64,000 nucleotides of DNA from NCBI RefSeq assembly GCF_003014695.1, contig NZ_PYAS01000009.1, forward strand, positions 1-64,000, written 5' to 3'. Shown one piece after another: positions 49,338 through 57,267 of the stretch. A program made the translations under genes and the position numbers. Every line of letters begins with the position of its first letter. Positions within the stretch are counted from its first letter, which is position 1. Source of the DNA: Dyadobacter jiangsuensis. Lineage in GTDB: Bacteria > Bacteroidota > Bacteroidia > Cytophagales > Spirosomataceae. The notes below the pieces were generated by a model. That model was given only the letters and a program-made list of their open reading frames with translations. It was not told the DNA's origin and searched no databases.

Positions 49338-49368
49338 GCCTGACCGGCATTGTGCAGGCCGGTCAGGC
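49338..49368 (-). terminator. Hairpin between lipoprotein and sigma-factor genes
   Basis: A perfect 11-bp inverted repeat GCCTGACCGGC/GCCGGTCAGGC (49338-49348, 49358-49368), flanked by TTGAAAT/ATTTCAA that extends the pairing. The T-tract is weak on the minus strand, so it may attenuate rather than fully stop transcription into the sigma gene. Confidence 0.55.
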
Positions 49369-49389
49369 TGGTTTATTTCAATGAAATAC

Positions 49390-49911
49390 TTATAACGTTT
49401 TGGTTGTGAATACCACGCCGCTTTCATAAGGCCAGGTAAATTCGAAATGCTTGCCGGTCTTCTTGAAAGAGCCCTTGTAAGTTTTATTCTGGAAACGAAT
49501 TTCAATATTCTTCTTGTAATTTTCTTCATTGCCATAGCTCGTGGCAATGAACCCCTTGGCAGTTGCTTTGCCTGCATCGCATTGATTTCCAGCAACTACA
49601 CCCTTGATTTCTGCCGAAAGGCCCTCACCGGGCTGTGGCCAGTCTATTTGCAGATAGCTATTGCTGCATTCGTACTCTTTGGCCGTAGCTATTTTGAACC
49701 CCAGGAAATTGGCCGTGTCAAGAACGGCCGGCGTAAAGTAGAGCTGGTCCCCTTCCTGGATCACCTGATCTTTGTTCCCATCAGTCCCTGTCCTGGCCGA
49801 AACCGGTGCCGGTGCATTCTCTTCCGTTTTTCCCCGTTCGCAGGCGACCAGCTGGATTAGCAGTGATGCAATGCATAATACCAGCCATTTTTCTCTTCTC
49901 ATGACCATCAT
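49390..49911 (-). CDS. Hypothetical lipoprotein (173 aa)
   Basis: Not recognised. The signal peptide ends in LVAC (lipobox, Cys24), followed by an acidic/Ala/Pro linker. The mature domain is probably beta-rich (LYFTPAVLDTANFLGFKIATAKEYEC, IEIRFQNKTYKGSFKKTGKHFEFTW) and contains two further cysteines that could form a disulfide (YECSNSYL and GNQCDAG). It precedes the sigma-factor gene on the same strand but is separated from it by a strong hairpin. It is divergent from the esterase gene, with a 14-bp palindrome in between. The exact start (MMVM or the second or third Met) is uncertain. Confidence 0.7.
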   Translation of the reverse strand: MMVMRREKWLVLCIASLLIQLVACERGKTEENAPAPVSARTGTDGNKDQVIQEGDQLYFTPAVLDTANFLGFKIATAKEYECSNSYLQIDWPQPGEGLSAEIKGVVAGNQCDAGKATAKGFIATSYGNEENYKKNIEIRFQNKTYKGSFKKTGKHFEFTWPYESGVVFTTKTL

Positions 49912-49937
49912 GTTTAAAAATTGAATAGATGTAAAAT

Positions 49938-49951
49938 CAGGTGGCCACCTG
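49938..49951. promoter_or_regulatory. 14-bp perfect palindrome between divergent genes
   Basis: CAGGTGGCCACCTG is fully self-complementary, 27 bp from the lipoprotein start and 145 bp from the esterase start. Possible dimeric regulator site; no regulator identified. Confidence 0.35.
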
Positions 49952-50095
49952 TCAATAAAATAAACTGCGGAGGAAGGACGGAAGGTTGGGTAGCTTTCGA
50001 AAAAAAAGTTTGCGCAGTTCGATTAACATGCACTTTGTCAGTAAATACCGGATATTTGAGCGTTTTATTTTGAAATGAATACCTAACTAATTCAC

Positions 50096-51265
50096 ATGAA
50101 TCGAATAGCCCTTTTCCTGATCCTGCTGACTGGTTATCCGGTTTTCTCCCAGAATTACGACGAAGCAAAAGTTCCGCATTATACCTTGCCGGATGTGCTG
50201 AAAACCACATCGGGCAAAATAATCCGTAACGATGAAAAATGGGAGAAGTTGAGGAGGCCGGAAGTATTGAAATTGTTTGAAGATCACGTTTATGGTCAGA
50301 TGCCCACAGATTACGACTCTATCCGCTACGCATTGACGGAGGATGATGGGGCAGATATGGCAGGCAAGGCGATTTTGAAACAGGTAGGTATCACTGTTTT
50401 CAGAAAAGGGAATTCGGTACAGATCAATGTGGTCCTTTTTATTCCTGCACAGGCGAAGAAACCGGTGCCGGTGTTTTTGCTGATCAACAACCGCGGGAAA
50501 GAGAATACGGACCCGACCAGAACGAAAAAGAGTGAATTTTGGCCGGCCGAAATGGTGATTGACAGCGGTTTCGCAATCGCAGCATTCCATGTGAGCGATC
50601 TTGCGCCCGATAACAAGGATACTTATATGACCGGTGTTCTGCAAAAACTTTATTCTGAGCAATTGAAAAAGGAGAATGGCATGAAGGCTATTGGCGCCTG
50701 GGCATGGGGAGCTAGCCGTGTGATGGATTATTTTGAAACGGATAAGGACATTGATGCTAAGAAGGTGATCGTGGTTGGACACTCGCGGGGAGGTAAAACA
50801 TCCTTGTGGGCGGCCGCGCAGGACCGGCGCTTTGCGGCATGTGTGACCAATTGCTCGGGGAATACCGGAGCGGCCCTGGCGCGGCGGCAATTTGGTGAGC
50901 GGATCAGCCGCATCAACGCCACTTTCCCGCATTGGTTCAGCAATAATTACAAGAAATACAATGACAAAGAGAATGCCCTGCCGGTAGACCAGCACATGCT
51001 GATCGCGCTCATCGCACCCCGGCCCGTATACGCGACCAATGCGTCGAAAGATCTCTGGGCTGATCCCAGGGGGACGTTTCTCGCGTTGAAGGCGGCCGAA
51101 CCGGTGTATGAATTGTACAAGATCCAATCCGGATTACCCAAAGATCCGCCCGGGATCGATAAGCCGGTGATCGATTCGCACTTTGGCTATCATAACCGAG
51201 AAGGCGAGCATAATATGACGGATTACGATTGGGGGAATTTTATCCGGTTTGCCAGGAAGTTTTGA
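50096..51265 (+). CDS. CE15-like (glucuronoyl esterase-type) alpha/beta hydrolase
   Basis: A 389-aa secreted alpha/beta hydrolase (signal peptide to VFSQ, residue 19). Features of carbohydrate esterase family 15 include the early LRRPEVLKLFEDHVYGQMP, oxyanion segment NNRGKE, the nucleophile elbow VVGHSRGGKTSLW (Ser230), TNCSGNTGAALARRQFGE after the elbow and a late catalytic His in GYHNREGEHNMTDYDW (His366 or His372). The elbow has His where most CE15 members have Cys (GCSRxG). CE15 enzymes split ester bonds between glucuronoxylan and lignin. A plant-biomass role is plausible, but this variant could use another ester. Confidence 0.82.
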   Translation: MNRIALFLILLTGYPVFSQNYDEAKVPHYTLPDVLKTTSGKIIRNDEKWEKLRRPEVLKLFEDHVYGQMPTDYDSIRYALTEDDGADMAGKAILKQVGITVFRKGNSVQINVVLFIPAQAKKPVPVFLLINNRGKENTDPTRTKKSEFWPAEMVIDSGFAIAAFHVSDLAPDNKDTYMTGVLQKLYSEQLKKENGMKAIGAWAWGASRVMDYFETDKDIDAKKVIVVGHSRGGKTSLWAAAQDRRFAACVTNCSGNTGAALARRQFGERISRINATFPHWFSNNYKKYNDKENALPVDQHMLIALIAPRPVYATNASKDLWADPRGTFLALKAAEPVYELYKIQSGLPKDPPGIDKPVIDSHFGYHNREGEHNMTDYDWGNFIRFARKF

Positions 51266-51341
51266 GATCTTACAGTTATCAATACCCGGATCGCCCCTTG
51301 GCCGCTAACAGGCCGCAGGTATAAAATTTGCGGGTAAATAT

Positions 51342-51371
51342 GTAAAAGAAGGTGGAAATGCCTTCTTTTAC
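51342..51371 (+). promoter_or_regulatory. Strong leader hairpin before the 76-aa gene
   Basis: Perfect 11-bp stem GTAAAAGAAGG/CCTTCTTTTAC with an 8-nt loop (51353-51360), 14 nt upstream of the ATG. No T-tract follows, so it looks more like a leader structure than a terminator. Confidence 0.5.
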
Positions 51372-51385
51372 CATTAAAAAATAGC

Positions 51386-51616
51386 ATGATGAAAGACAGA
51401 AAACTGCCCGAGGACCAATCACTGGTTTTGTTTACCGATATGAACGGCGTTCCGCGCGAAGGGACTTATAAAAAGGCTTCGAAGGCATTTATTGAAGCTA
51501 TTGGAGACGAAGGGCCCGAGGATACCGGCAATATTTATCCGGAAGAAGACATTGTATCCTGGGAATACCTCGATAAAAAAGACCGGCCCAACCCGGATAT
51601 TATGATTATTCTTTAA
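51386..51616 (+). CDS. Small hypothetical acidic protein (76 aa)
   Basis: Not recognised. A soluble acidic 76-residue protein (LVLFTDMNGVPREGTYKKASKAFIEAIGDEGPEDTGNIYPEEDIVSWEYLD), probably a small alpha/beta fold, with no export signal. The first or second Met may be used. A stable hairpin lies in its leader. Its TAA stop overlaps the stop of the convergent membrane-protein gene in a shared TTAA. Confidence 0.6.
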   Translation: MMKDRKLPEDQSLVLFTDMNGVPREGTYKKASKAFIEAIGDEGPEDTGNIYPEEDIVSWEYLDKKDRPNPDIMIIL

Positions 51617-52014
51617 AAAACCAGCAATGCGTTGTTGCTGGTGGAAGATGATTTCGACGGTCGCGAAGATTTGCGGATAATCAGGACATTCTGCGGGTCA
51701 GTTGGGTCAACATCCACCCTGATCACTTTCCCCGTCACCAGTTCGCGCCATTCGGGATAGGATGCGTCATAATCAAACGTTACGACCAGCGGTTTCTCCG
51801 CCAATATCTGCACCTTTAACCGGATGTTTTCTGTATTGAATATAGAAGGTCTGACAGGCTGGGCGTCCAGGATCAGCGCTTCATACTCTCTCCCGGTTTT
51901 CAGCACACGTTTCAATTTTCTGTTTTCTCGTACCAGCATCCATTTGCCGCCGCCGACGAGCGTAACTGTTGCAAAAGTGAGCGAAGCGATCATGTAAAGT
52001 GTGAGCATTTCCAT
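51613..52014 (-). CDS. Hypothetical single-helix membrane protein (133 aa)
   Basis: Not firmly recognised; similar in plan to small DUF3592-like proteins. One N-terminal helix (about 2-23, LTLYMIASLTFATVTLVGGG) precedes a cytosolic or periplasmic beta-domain (REYEALILDAQPVRPSIFNTENIRLKVQILAEKPLVVTFDYDASYPEWRELVTGKVIRVDVDPTDPQNVLI) and a Ser-rich tail. I place the start at 52014 (MEMLTLYMIA) to begin at the helix; the frame from 52068 adds 18 residues with no clear role. Convergent with the 76-aa gene, sharing the stop region. Confidence 0.6.
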   Translation of the reverse strand: MEMLTLYMIASLTFATVTLVGGGKWMLVRENRKLKRVLKTGREYEALILDAQPVRPSIFNTENIRLKVQILAEKPLVVTFDYDASYPEWRELVTGKVIRVDVDPTDPQNVLIIRKSSRPSKSSSTSNNALLVF

Positions 52015-52147
52015 TTCTTGGATAGTGTAAAGACTCACGAAATTGCGGTACCTGGGGCGCAATGGCAAGAAACAGTTAGTGAACGGAGGTTTTTGAGTAG
52101 TTTTAGGGAAGAAAGCAAATCCATCGAACCACCTGATCTATTTACCA

Positions 52148-52444
52148 ATGCATTTCTTCTTTCGACTCATTCCCCCACGTCCGACCTACCACCTCGATAT
52201 GTCCGATACCGAGCGGACGATCATGTTGCAGCACATCGACTACTGGACCATGCTTACGGATGAAGGCAGCTCTCTGCTTTTTGGTCCCGTTCTCGATCCG
52301 AAGGGGGCTTTCGGAATGGCGATCATTGAAGTCACTTCCGAACAAGAAGCGAACCAGCTCGCGCAGAAAGACCCGGTCATTGCTGCCGGGATTTGCACGT
52401 ATGAGCTGGCGCCGATGCGGATTGGGGCGGTGCGGAAGGTTTGA
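52148..52444 (+). CDS. YciI-like domain protein (98 aa)
   Basis: A 98-residue cytosolic protein of the YciI/YCII-related dimeric alpha-beta barrel group. The pattern MLQHIDYWTMLTDEGSSLLFGPVLDPKGAFGMAIIEVTSEQEANQLAQKDPVIAAGICTYELAPMRIG is characteristic: an N-terminal strand, helix with HxxYW, strand-turn GPVLDP and a DPxIxAGI...EL segment. Family members have proposed roles in catabolic side reactions, but none is proven for this one. It stands alone between minus-strand genes. Confidence 0.8.
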   Translation: MHFFFRLIPPRPTYHLDMSDTERTIMLQHIDYWTMLTDEGSSLLFGPVLDPKGAFGMAIIEVTSEQEANQLAQKDPVIAAGICTYELAPMRIGAVRKV

Positions 52445-52483
52445 ATTTGAGAGCCACAAAAGAAAGGATGTTTTATTCACCCT

Positions 52484-52957
52484 TCACTGCACAACAAGTT
52501 TGTGTGTCGCAGAAGTGCTGCCTGCCTGGAATTTGATAATGTAAATTCCCTGAGGAAATGCATCAATGTTCATGGATGTGTTTTCGGTTTCCAGGCTTTG
52601 GGTCTTGATCGTGTGTCCGTTTTTGTCGCAGACTTGCATTTGGACCGGAAAATCCCACGATCTGTCTAAAAGCACGTTAACGCTTCCGTAAGCGGGGTTC
52701 GGGAATACTTGAACCGAGCCGCTTACCTTCTCGGGCTCGTGATAAACCGTTTTCTTTTTGGCCGAATAGGTAAATGCGATTGCCTTGCCCTTGAAAGCTG
52801 GATTGTTCAAATCGATATGCTGGAAGTGACCGTCCGGATGTTTGACGGTCAGTATTTGTCCTTTTCTGTCAAAACTAAAACCTTCTTTCAGATTCTGGGC
52901 AAAGGCTATTGTCGACAGAAATGTTACAGACAGTAAAATTGAGACTATTCTTTTCAT
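52484..52957 (-). CDS. Small secreted protein with T9SS type A sorting domain
   Basis: A 157-aa exported protein: signal peptide (to about residue 20, STIAFAQ), a short linker of about 55 residues and a C-terminal T9SS type A sorting domain (about 80-157). The domain signature is VQVFPNPAYGSVNVLLD, then QVCDKNGHTIKTQSLETENTSMNIDAFPQGIYIIKFQAGSTSATHKLVVQ. Almost the whole mature protein is the sorting domain. It follows the large metalloprotease gene by 34 nt on the same strand and is probably co-transcribed with it. Cargo or anchor roles are possible. Confidence 0.85.
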   Translation of the reverse strand: MKRIVSILLSVTFLSTIAFAQNLKEGFSFDRKGQILTVKHPDGHFQHIDLNNPAFKGKAIAFTYSAKKKTVYHEPEKVSGSVQVFPNPAYGSVNVLLDRSWDFPVQMQVCDKNGHTIKTQSLETENTSMNIDAFPQGIYIIKFQAGSTSATHKLVVQ

Positions 52958-52991
52958 ACGTTGTGATGATTGAGTGTGGTTTTGTAATTCG

Positions 52992-55900
52992 CTATTTCAC
53001 ATCGATTAGAATGTCGGCAAATTGAAAGCCGATTTGCCATTCATTGAAAGGAGAGGCAGGGTTGACCAGATCAATGGTGATGACGTGATTGCTAACCACG
53101 ACATTCCCGTCGAGGAATACGGAGAACCTTGGCTGGTCGAAGGGAAAATAGAGTACCGGCGTAACGATGTTGAGCATTTTCAGCCTCAAAGTATACTTGC
53201 CGATCGGCATTTGGTTGACAGCTATACCCACAATCGCGTTTTCCGAGTCAACCAGCAATTGGGAAATAGGTTGGCCATTTCCATCAAATACGGGAACTTT
53301 GACGCCGTTGGGATCGAACAGTTCAAACCCCATAAAATAATCCGATGTTCCGAATGCGGGAGGGATGAAGTTGGCATCGGGGTCGTTGCGGAAGGCGCGC
53401 AGCTCGATCACGAAGTTCTTAACAGGTGTGGCAGGAGGATTGTTGCTTCCTCCTGCGAGCGTTGAAAAGACAACCGTCCATATTTTGAGCCCCGGGCATG
53501 AGCCCTGGTTTTGGACATTGAACGAATAAGTCTTGTTGGGTTGCAGCGTGTTGGCTGGCACATTCATGGATGTAGCTGTCGTCGGCGCATTGTTGAAGCC
53601 GAATATCGGAATGCCGTTATCCATGATAGTGAGTAAGTAGTTGTCGCCTGGTTTGACCCATTGGCTGGGGTGCCATGAGAAGGTAACAGCTTTGGAGGGA
53701 TCAATTTTGTCAAAATCGCCCGGGAACTTGGGCAGGGGTTGGTCGGGGCAGATGGGGTAGGAGAACTCGGCGGAGAAGGCTGATTTTGCATCCGATGGTC
53801 CAACGGCACGTACTTTCGCCTTTATTCCTTGTTTCGAATCAAACAGGAGCTGGTCTTGAATGTAAATGTCGAATTTGTCAGTGGTATACATCGTGGTAAG
53901 CCCTGAACTCTTCTTAGTCAAATGCAGCTCGAAGTGATCAACCAGAGCCATGTTCAGAGTATTGGCTTTCCATCCGAAACCCTCGCCCCAGTAGTCTTTG
54001 TATTCGATAGGCGATCCGTCTGCCGGGGTAGTCATGGCAGGTACGCCAAGGTTTTCGTTGGTAATCACGCGCCAAGTATTCAAACAAGTGCTATAAACCG
54101 GACCCTTTTTAGGTAATACCCTCACGAACAGATTTGTCAGATTCGTTAGCAGCGGCAAGCTCACGAGATCGGTGGTCAGGTTGCCAGCGGCATTGTGTGT
54201 CCGTATCATGTTGGTGAATGCGGCATCTGAGGCAATCTGGATCACGAAGGCATCCGCACCTGGCGCGGGGTCCCAGCCTACCCAAAAACCCATGGAGGAT
54301 ACTTCTTTTGCCGGGTCATTGGCTTTTTGACTCTTGGCCTGGTAAACTTCTGTGGGCGGAGCGACGGTGTAGATGCTGTCAACCTCCGACCATGCGCCGT
54401 TGTTATCGACGATCTGTGGAATGTTAGTCCGCAACGCACGCACACGGGTGTAGTATTTCTTGCCGTTCTCCAGAGGTGTGCTGATCACTCCCGATTCCTG
54501 AAAATTACCGGTGTGATTAACCGTGCCGAAAGAAACCAGGTTTGTCAAGGCCTTGTCGGTGAAAACCTGAAAAGTGTATTTCTGAGCTCCGTTGACCGAC
54601 TTCCAGGTTAACGTGGGGTCTTTCCATGGATTAACCTTATTGTTGCCCTGTATCCAGCTGAAAAAAGAAGCCTTCTTTTTACTGAGTGTAAAAGCATGTG
54701 CCGGACTGAAAACCTGATAGAGCGCGCAAAGAGGATTGGTGGCCGTCCGACAAAAATTGGGGTCTGCCTGAGTGATACGCGCTCGGGCGTAGACTCGCTC
54801 CCCCGGATGGTAGTAGCCATTGACTGTTGCGGTGTAGGTTATACCGCCTTTGGGGTTAACGAGAGTCGTGAAATTGCTGACTTTGTAGGTTTGCAGATTT
54901 TCGGAGAAATCATATTTGGTGGACATCTTTACTTCCCATTCGAGAACAGGTTGATCCTCCCAGGTCAGACTCACCTGCGTGGTAGGCCAGGGCTCAACAT
55001 CAAAGGTGCCATTGGCCGGTGACATGGTGAAACCTTTTTGGGTATTATCACAGACGCCTACGGCACACCATGCATTTTCTACTGCTAGATATTCAGGGGA
55101 ATTTGGGCCATAAAGCTTCTCCGCGGCTTGTAAGGTCAGTAATCGAAAAGTAGGATAATCCGTGTTGACCGTAATATTTGGAATTGCTTCCCAGACGATC
55201 TGGATAGCCTTTTCAACGCCAATGCCCACTAGGTTGCTGTACCCATAACCCAAGTCGTTGTATGCTGAACCTTGAAAGCCTTCGCTGAGCAGGTAAAACC
55301 ATTTATTAGTTATTCCCCCCGCCGGGTGCGGAAAGTAGTTTTCTGAACACACATTTACGTAGTATTCTCCATTGTAAGTATCGGCAAACTCTGCGGATTT
55401 CGGATCATCAGATGGACGTGGGATTGCTAACGCATATTCGCCGAATATCCAATTATAATTCGGGGGTGTCGATTGTTTAATCTTATTCTTGACATAAATC
55501 CCAAAAATATCGGCAATCCCCTCTTCCAATGCCCTGCCTTCCTTGCAAAAATCGTAATCTATCGATATGCCGGTTTTGTAGCGAAAAATAGCATGAAAGA
55601 ATTCGTGTCCCACGATGTCAAGGACATTAGTGAACGGCAAGTTGTTTTTTAAGCTTCGATAGAACCTGAAATGGCCATAGGCCGGGCCGAATGAATAAAG
55701 CGCATAAGGTACATTAAGTATAGGTGCGGGGTCTTCGTCAATATTTGACATGTAAACATCGACATCGGCTAATCCTGTATTATTTAGCCCGGTCCACCCA
55801 AATCGTTGTTTGAATTCCTTCATCACAGCCTGCAGGCTATAAAATGTCTGCACTGCCTCTGCACTAAGGTAAGGCGTTGGATTATCTGTGAATTGGTTGT

Positions 55901-56183
55901 CGGGAATTGCCTTGTCCTCAAAATAAACTGTGTCTCCTTGGGAAATTCCATACAGGTTGATTCCGGGAAGGCCATTCTCCGGTAAAGCTTGTAGCCGGTA
56001 GACTTTTGCGCTTTGCGGATCCGGGTCAATAGTATACTCCAACGCCCTGAATGTCTGCTGCCCGTCGAAGAAACTCATAGCCGTGCGATCGACATTCTTT
56101 CCATTATAAATCTGCTGGGAAAACGAATTGTGGCCTACAATCCAGGCTTGCACAAAGAGAAGCAGCGTCAGAATTTTTTTCAT
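52992..56183 (-). CDS. Large secreted thermolysin-like (M4-type) metalloprotease with C-terminal beta-domains
   Basis: A 1063-aa exported protein (signal peptide to about residue 22). The peptidase part (about 30-380) has the zinc motif HEFFH (His193, Glu194, His197), third ligand Glu221 in ALEEGIADIFG and the thermolysin-like His286 in FPHPAGGITNKWFYLL. These are the landmarks of family M4, with divergent sequence around them. After WCAVGVC (about 372-378) come several beta-sandwich modules of fibronectin-III type (about 385-870) and a last jelly-roll-like region. No T9SS sorting domain is seen at its own C-terminus, but the next gene encodes one. The 274 bp upstream shows no gene and no consensus promoter. 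Confidence 0.82.
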   Translation of the reverse strand: MKKILTLLLFVQAWIVGHNSFSQQIYNGKNVDRTAMSFFDGQQTFRALEYTIDPDPQSAKVYRLQALPENGLPGINLYGISQGDTVYFEDKAIPDNQFTDNPTPYLSAEAVQTFYSLQAVMKEFKQRFGWTGLNNTGLADVDVYMSNIDEDPAPILNVPYALYSFGPAYGHFRFYRSLKNNLPFTNVLDIVGHEFFHAIFRYKTGISIDYDFCKEGRALEEGIADIFGIYVKNKIKQSTPPNYNWIFGEYALAIPRPSDDPKSAEFADTYNGEYYVNVCSENYFPHPAGGITNKWFYLLSEGFQGSAYNDLGYGYSNLVGIGVEKAIQIVWEAIPNITVNTDYPTFRLLTLQAAEKLYGPNSPEYLAVENAWCAVGVCDNTQKGFTMSPANGTFDVEPWPTTQVSLTWEDQPVLEWEVKMSTKYDFSENLQTYKVSNFTTLVNPKGGITYTATVNGYYHPGERVYARARITQADPNFCRTATNPLCALYQVFSPAHAFTLSKKKASFFSWIQGNNKVNPWKDPTLTWKSVNGAQKYTFQVFTDKALTNLVSFGTVNHTGNFQESGVISTPLENGKKYYTRVRALRTNIPQIVDNNGAWSEVDSIYTVAPPTEVYQAKSQKANDPAKEVSSMGFWVGWDPAPGADAFVIQIASDAAFTNMIRTHNAAGNLTTDLVSLPLLTNLTNLFVRVLPKKGPVYSTCLNTWRVITNENLGVPAMTTPADGSPIEYKDYWGEGFGWKANTLNMALVDHFELHLTKKSSGLTTMYTTDKFDIYIQDQLLFDSKQGIKAKVRAVGPSDAKSAFSAEFSYPICPDQPLPKFPGDFDKIDPSKAVTFSWHPSQWVKPGDNYLLTIMDNGIPIFGFNNAPTTATSMNVPANTLQPNKTYSFNVQNQGSCPGLKIWTVVFSTLAGGSNNPPATPVKNFVIELRAFRNDPDANFIPPAFGTSDYFMGFELFDPNGVKVPVFDGNGQPISQLLVDSENAIVGIAVNQMPIGKYTLRLKMLNIVTPVLYFPFDQPRFSVFLDGNVVVSNHVITIDLVNPASPFNEWQIGFQFADILIDVK

Positions 56184-56457
56184 GTTTGAAGTGTGCTTAT
56201 AAGTGCCAGATAGTGTTTGGCAAGTACCTTCAAAAATCCTGATTCTGATAATTTTTGCGGTGGTAAAAAACTAGTATTAGTATACTATTAACCACTGACT
56301 AGTCCTGAAAAACCGACACGGGCGGCGATTCATACGCACAGTTTATTGTAAATTTAGGTGGCATTACCAAAGAGATGTGTCCAACTTACAACAAATCAAC
56401 TAATTATTAAGTGCCACTCTTTTTATGAGCTAGTTACAGCGTTCAGCTAAAATGATT

Positions 56458-56997
56458 TCACCAGATATCTGGAAAGTCGACTAGGTGTAAAATAAAAGTA
56501 GATACTTTTATTTTTGAAAACCGGCGTCTTATTCTTGACAGGTCAAATGTGCTAATCCCCAAATAACTAGCAATGTGCTGTCCCTGTACAGTCTTTATAA
56601 GGCTTGGATTTTCCTTGCAAAATTGCTCATACCGTTCGACTGTGGTCAACATTTTCCAATTGTACATCCTAGTAGTGCTTAACCGTAAATTGCAATACGA
56701 CAGCTTACCGGCCAATACGTGAAGTTCAGTATATTTAGCTAAAAGCTCATGGTAATCGTCTTTTGAAATCTCCCAAAATTCTATCGGTGTACAGCACTCT
56801 ATATATTCCTTTGATGGTTCTTCAAAAAGAAAACTATCAATAGATAATACCAAATCACCAGCTTGGGAGAATCGGCTTGTCCATTCCTTTCTCTCTATTC
56901 TATAAAAGTTTCGAGTTACGCCTTTCATCAGAAAAATAAGTGTTTGTTGTCGATCATTCGGAGCCAAGATTTTCAAGATATCCTTTTTCTGGGTCAA
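56458..56997 (-). CDS. Crp/Fnr family regulator
   Basis: A 179-aa regulator with a cyclic-nucleotide-binding-like beta-roll (about 15-100: FLMKGVTRNFYRIERKEWTSRFSQAGDLV, then CTPIEFWEISKDDYHELL) and a C-terminal helix-turn-helix (QGQHIASYLGISTFDLSRIRRRFSK). Such truncated Crp-like proteins are frequent in Bacteroidota, and the cAMP-binding Arg is not evident. The N-terminus seems shorter than usual (about 10 residues before the roll). Base composition is AT-richer than in the first 50 kb. It is divergent from the DUF4249/TonB-receptor unit and could control it. Confidence 0.82.
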   Translation of the reverse strand: MTQKKDILKILAPNDRQQTLIFLMKGVTRNFYRIERKEWTSRFSQAGDLVLSIDSFLFEEPSKEYIECCTPIEFWEISKDDYHELLAKYTELHVLAGKLSYCNLRLSTTRMYNWKMLTTVERYEQFCKENPSLIKTVQGQHIASYLGISTFDLSRIRRRFSKIKVSTFILHLVDFPDIW

Positions 56998-57204
56998 GAA
57001 GTGGCAACAATGTGGAAGAGATCAGCATGTTCGTTGTCGAATTTTACGGACCAGCAGCGCTATCCTGGCTCTCCGATTGCCAGGCTAACATGTACTGCCA
57101 GGTTACACCTTCAAAATTGTATAATGCGAATTCCTATCCAGAATGACCCGGGTTTTTATAATTTGCATACTCATTCAACGAACTATGCAGATTTAAATTA
57201 AGAT

Positions 57205-57247
57205 AGCCAAGCCATGTAAATGCTATTTGTGTATACATGGTTTGGCT
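57205..57247 (+). promoter_or_regulatory. Strong leader hairpin upstream of the DUF4249 gene
   Basis: AGCCAAGCCATGTA (57205-57218) pairs with TACATGGTTTGGCT (57234-57247) with one G-T pair and a 15-nt loop, 20 nt before the ATG. No T-tract follows, so it resembles a leader element controlling translation or processing. Confidence 0.55.
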
Positions 57248-57267
57248 TTAAGCACATATATCTGACC

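Noticed and set aside
52992..56183. T9SS sorting domain at the C-terminus of the large metalloprotease
   Set aside because: The last 80 residues lack the FPNPA-type and GIYIIK-type signatures that are obvious in the next gene's product.
56940..57146. Short plus-strand frame between the Crp-like and DUF4249 genes
   Set aside because: It overlaps the Crp-like gene antisense, has no start signal or family likeness, and is followed by non-coding sequence and a hairpin.
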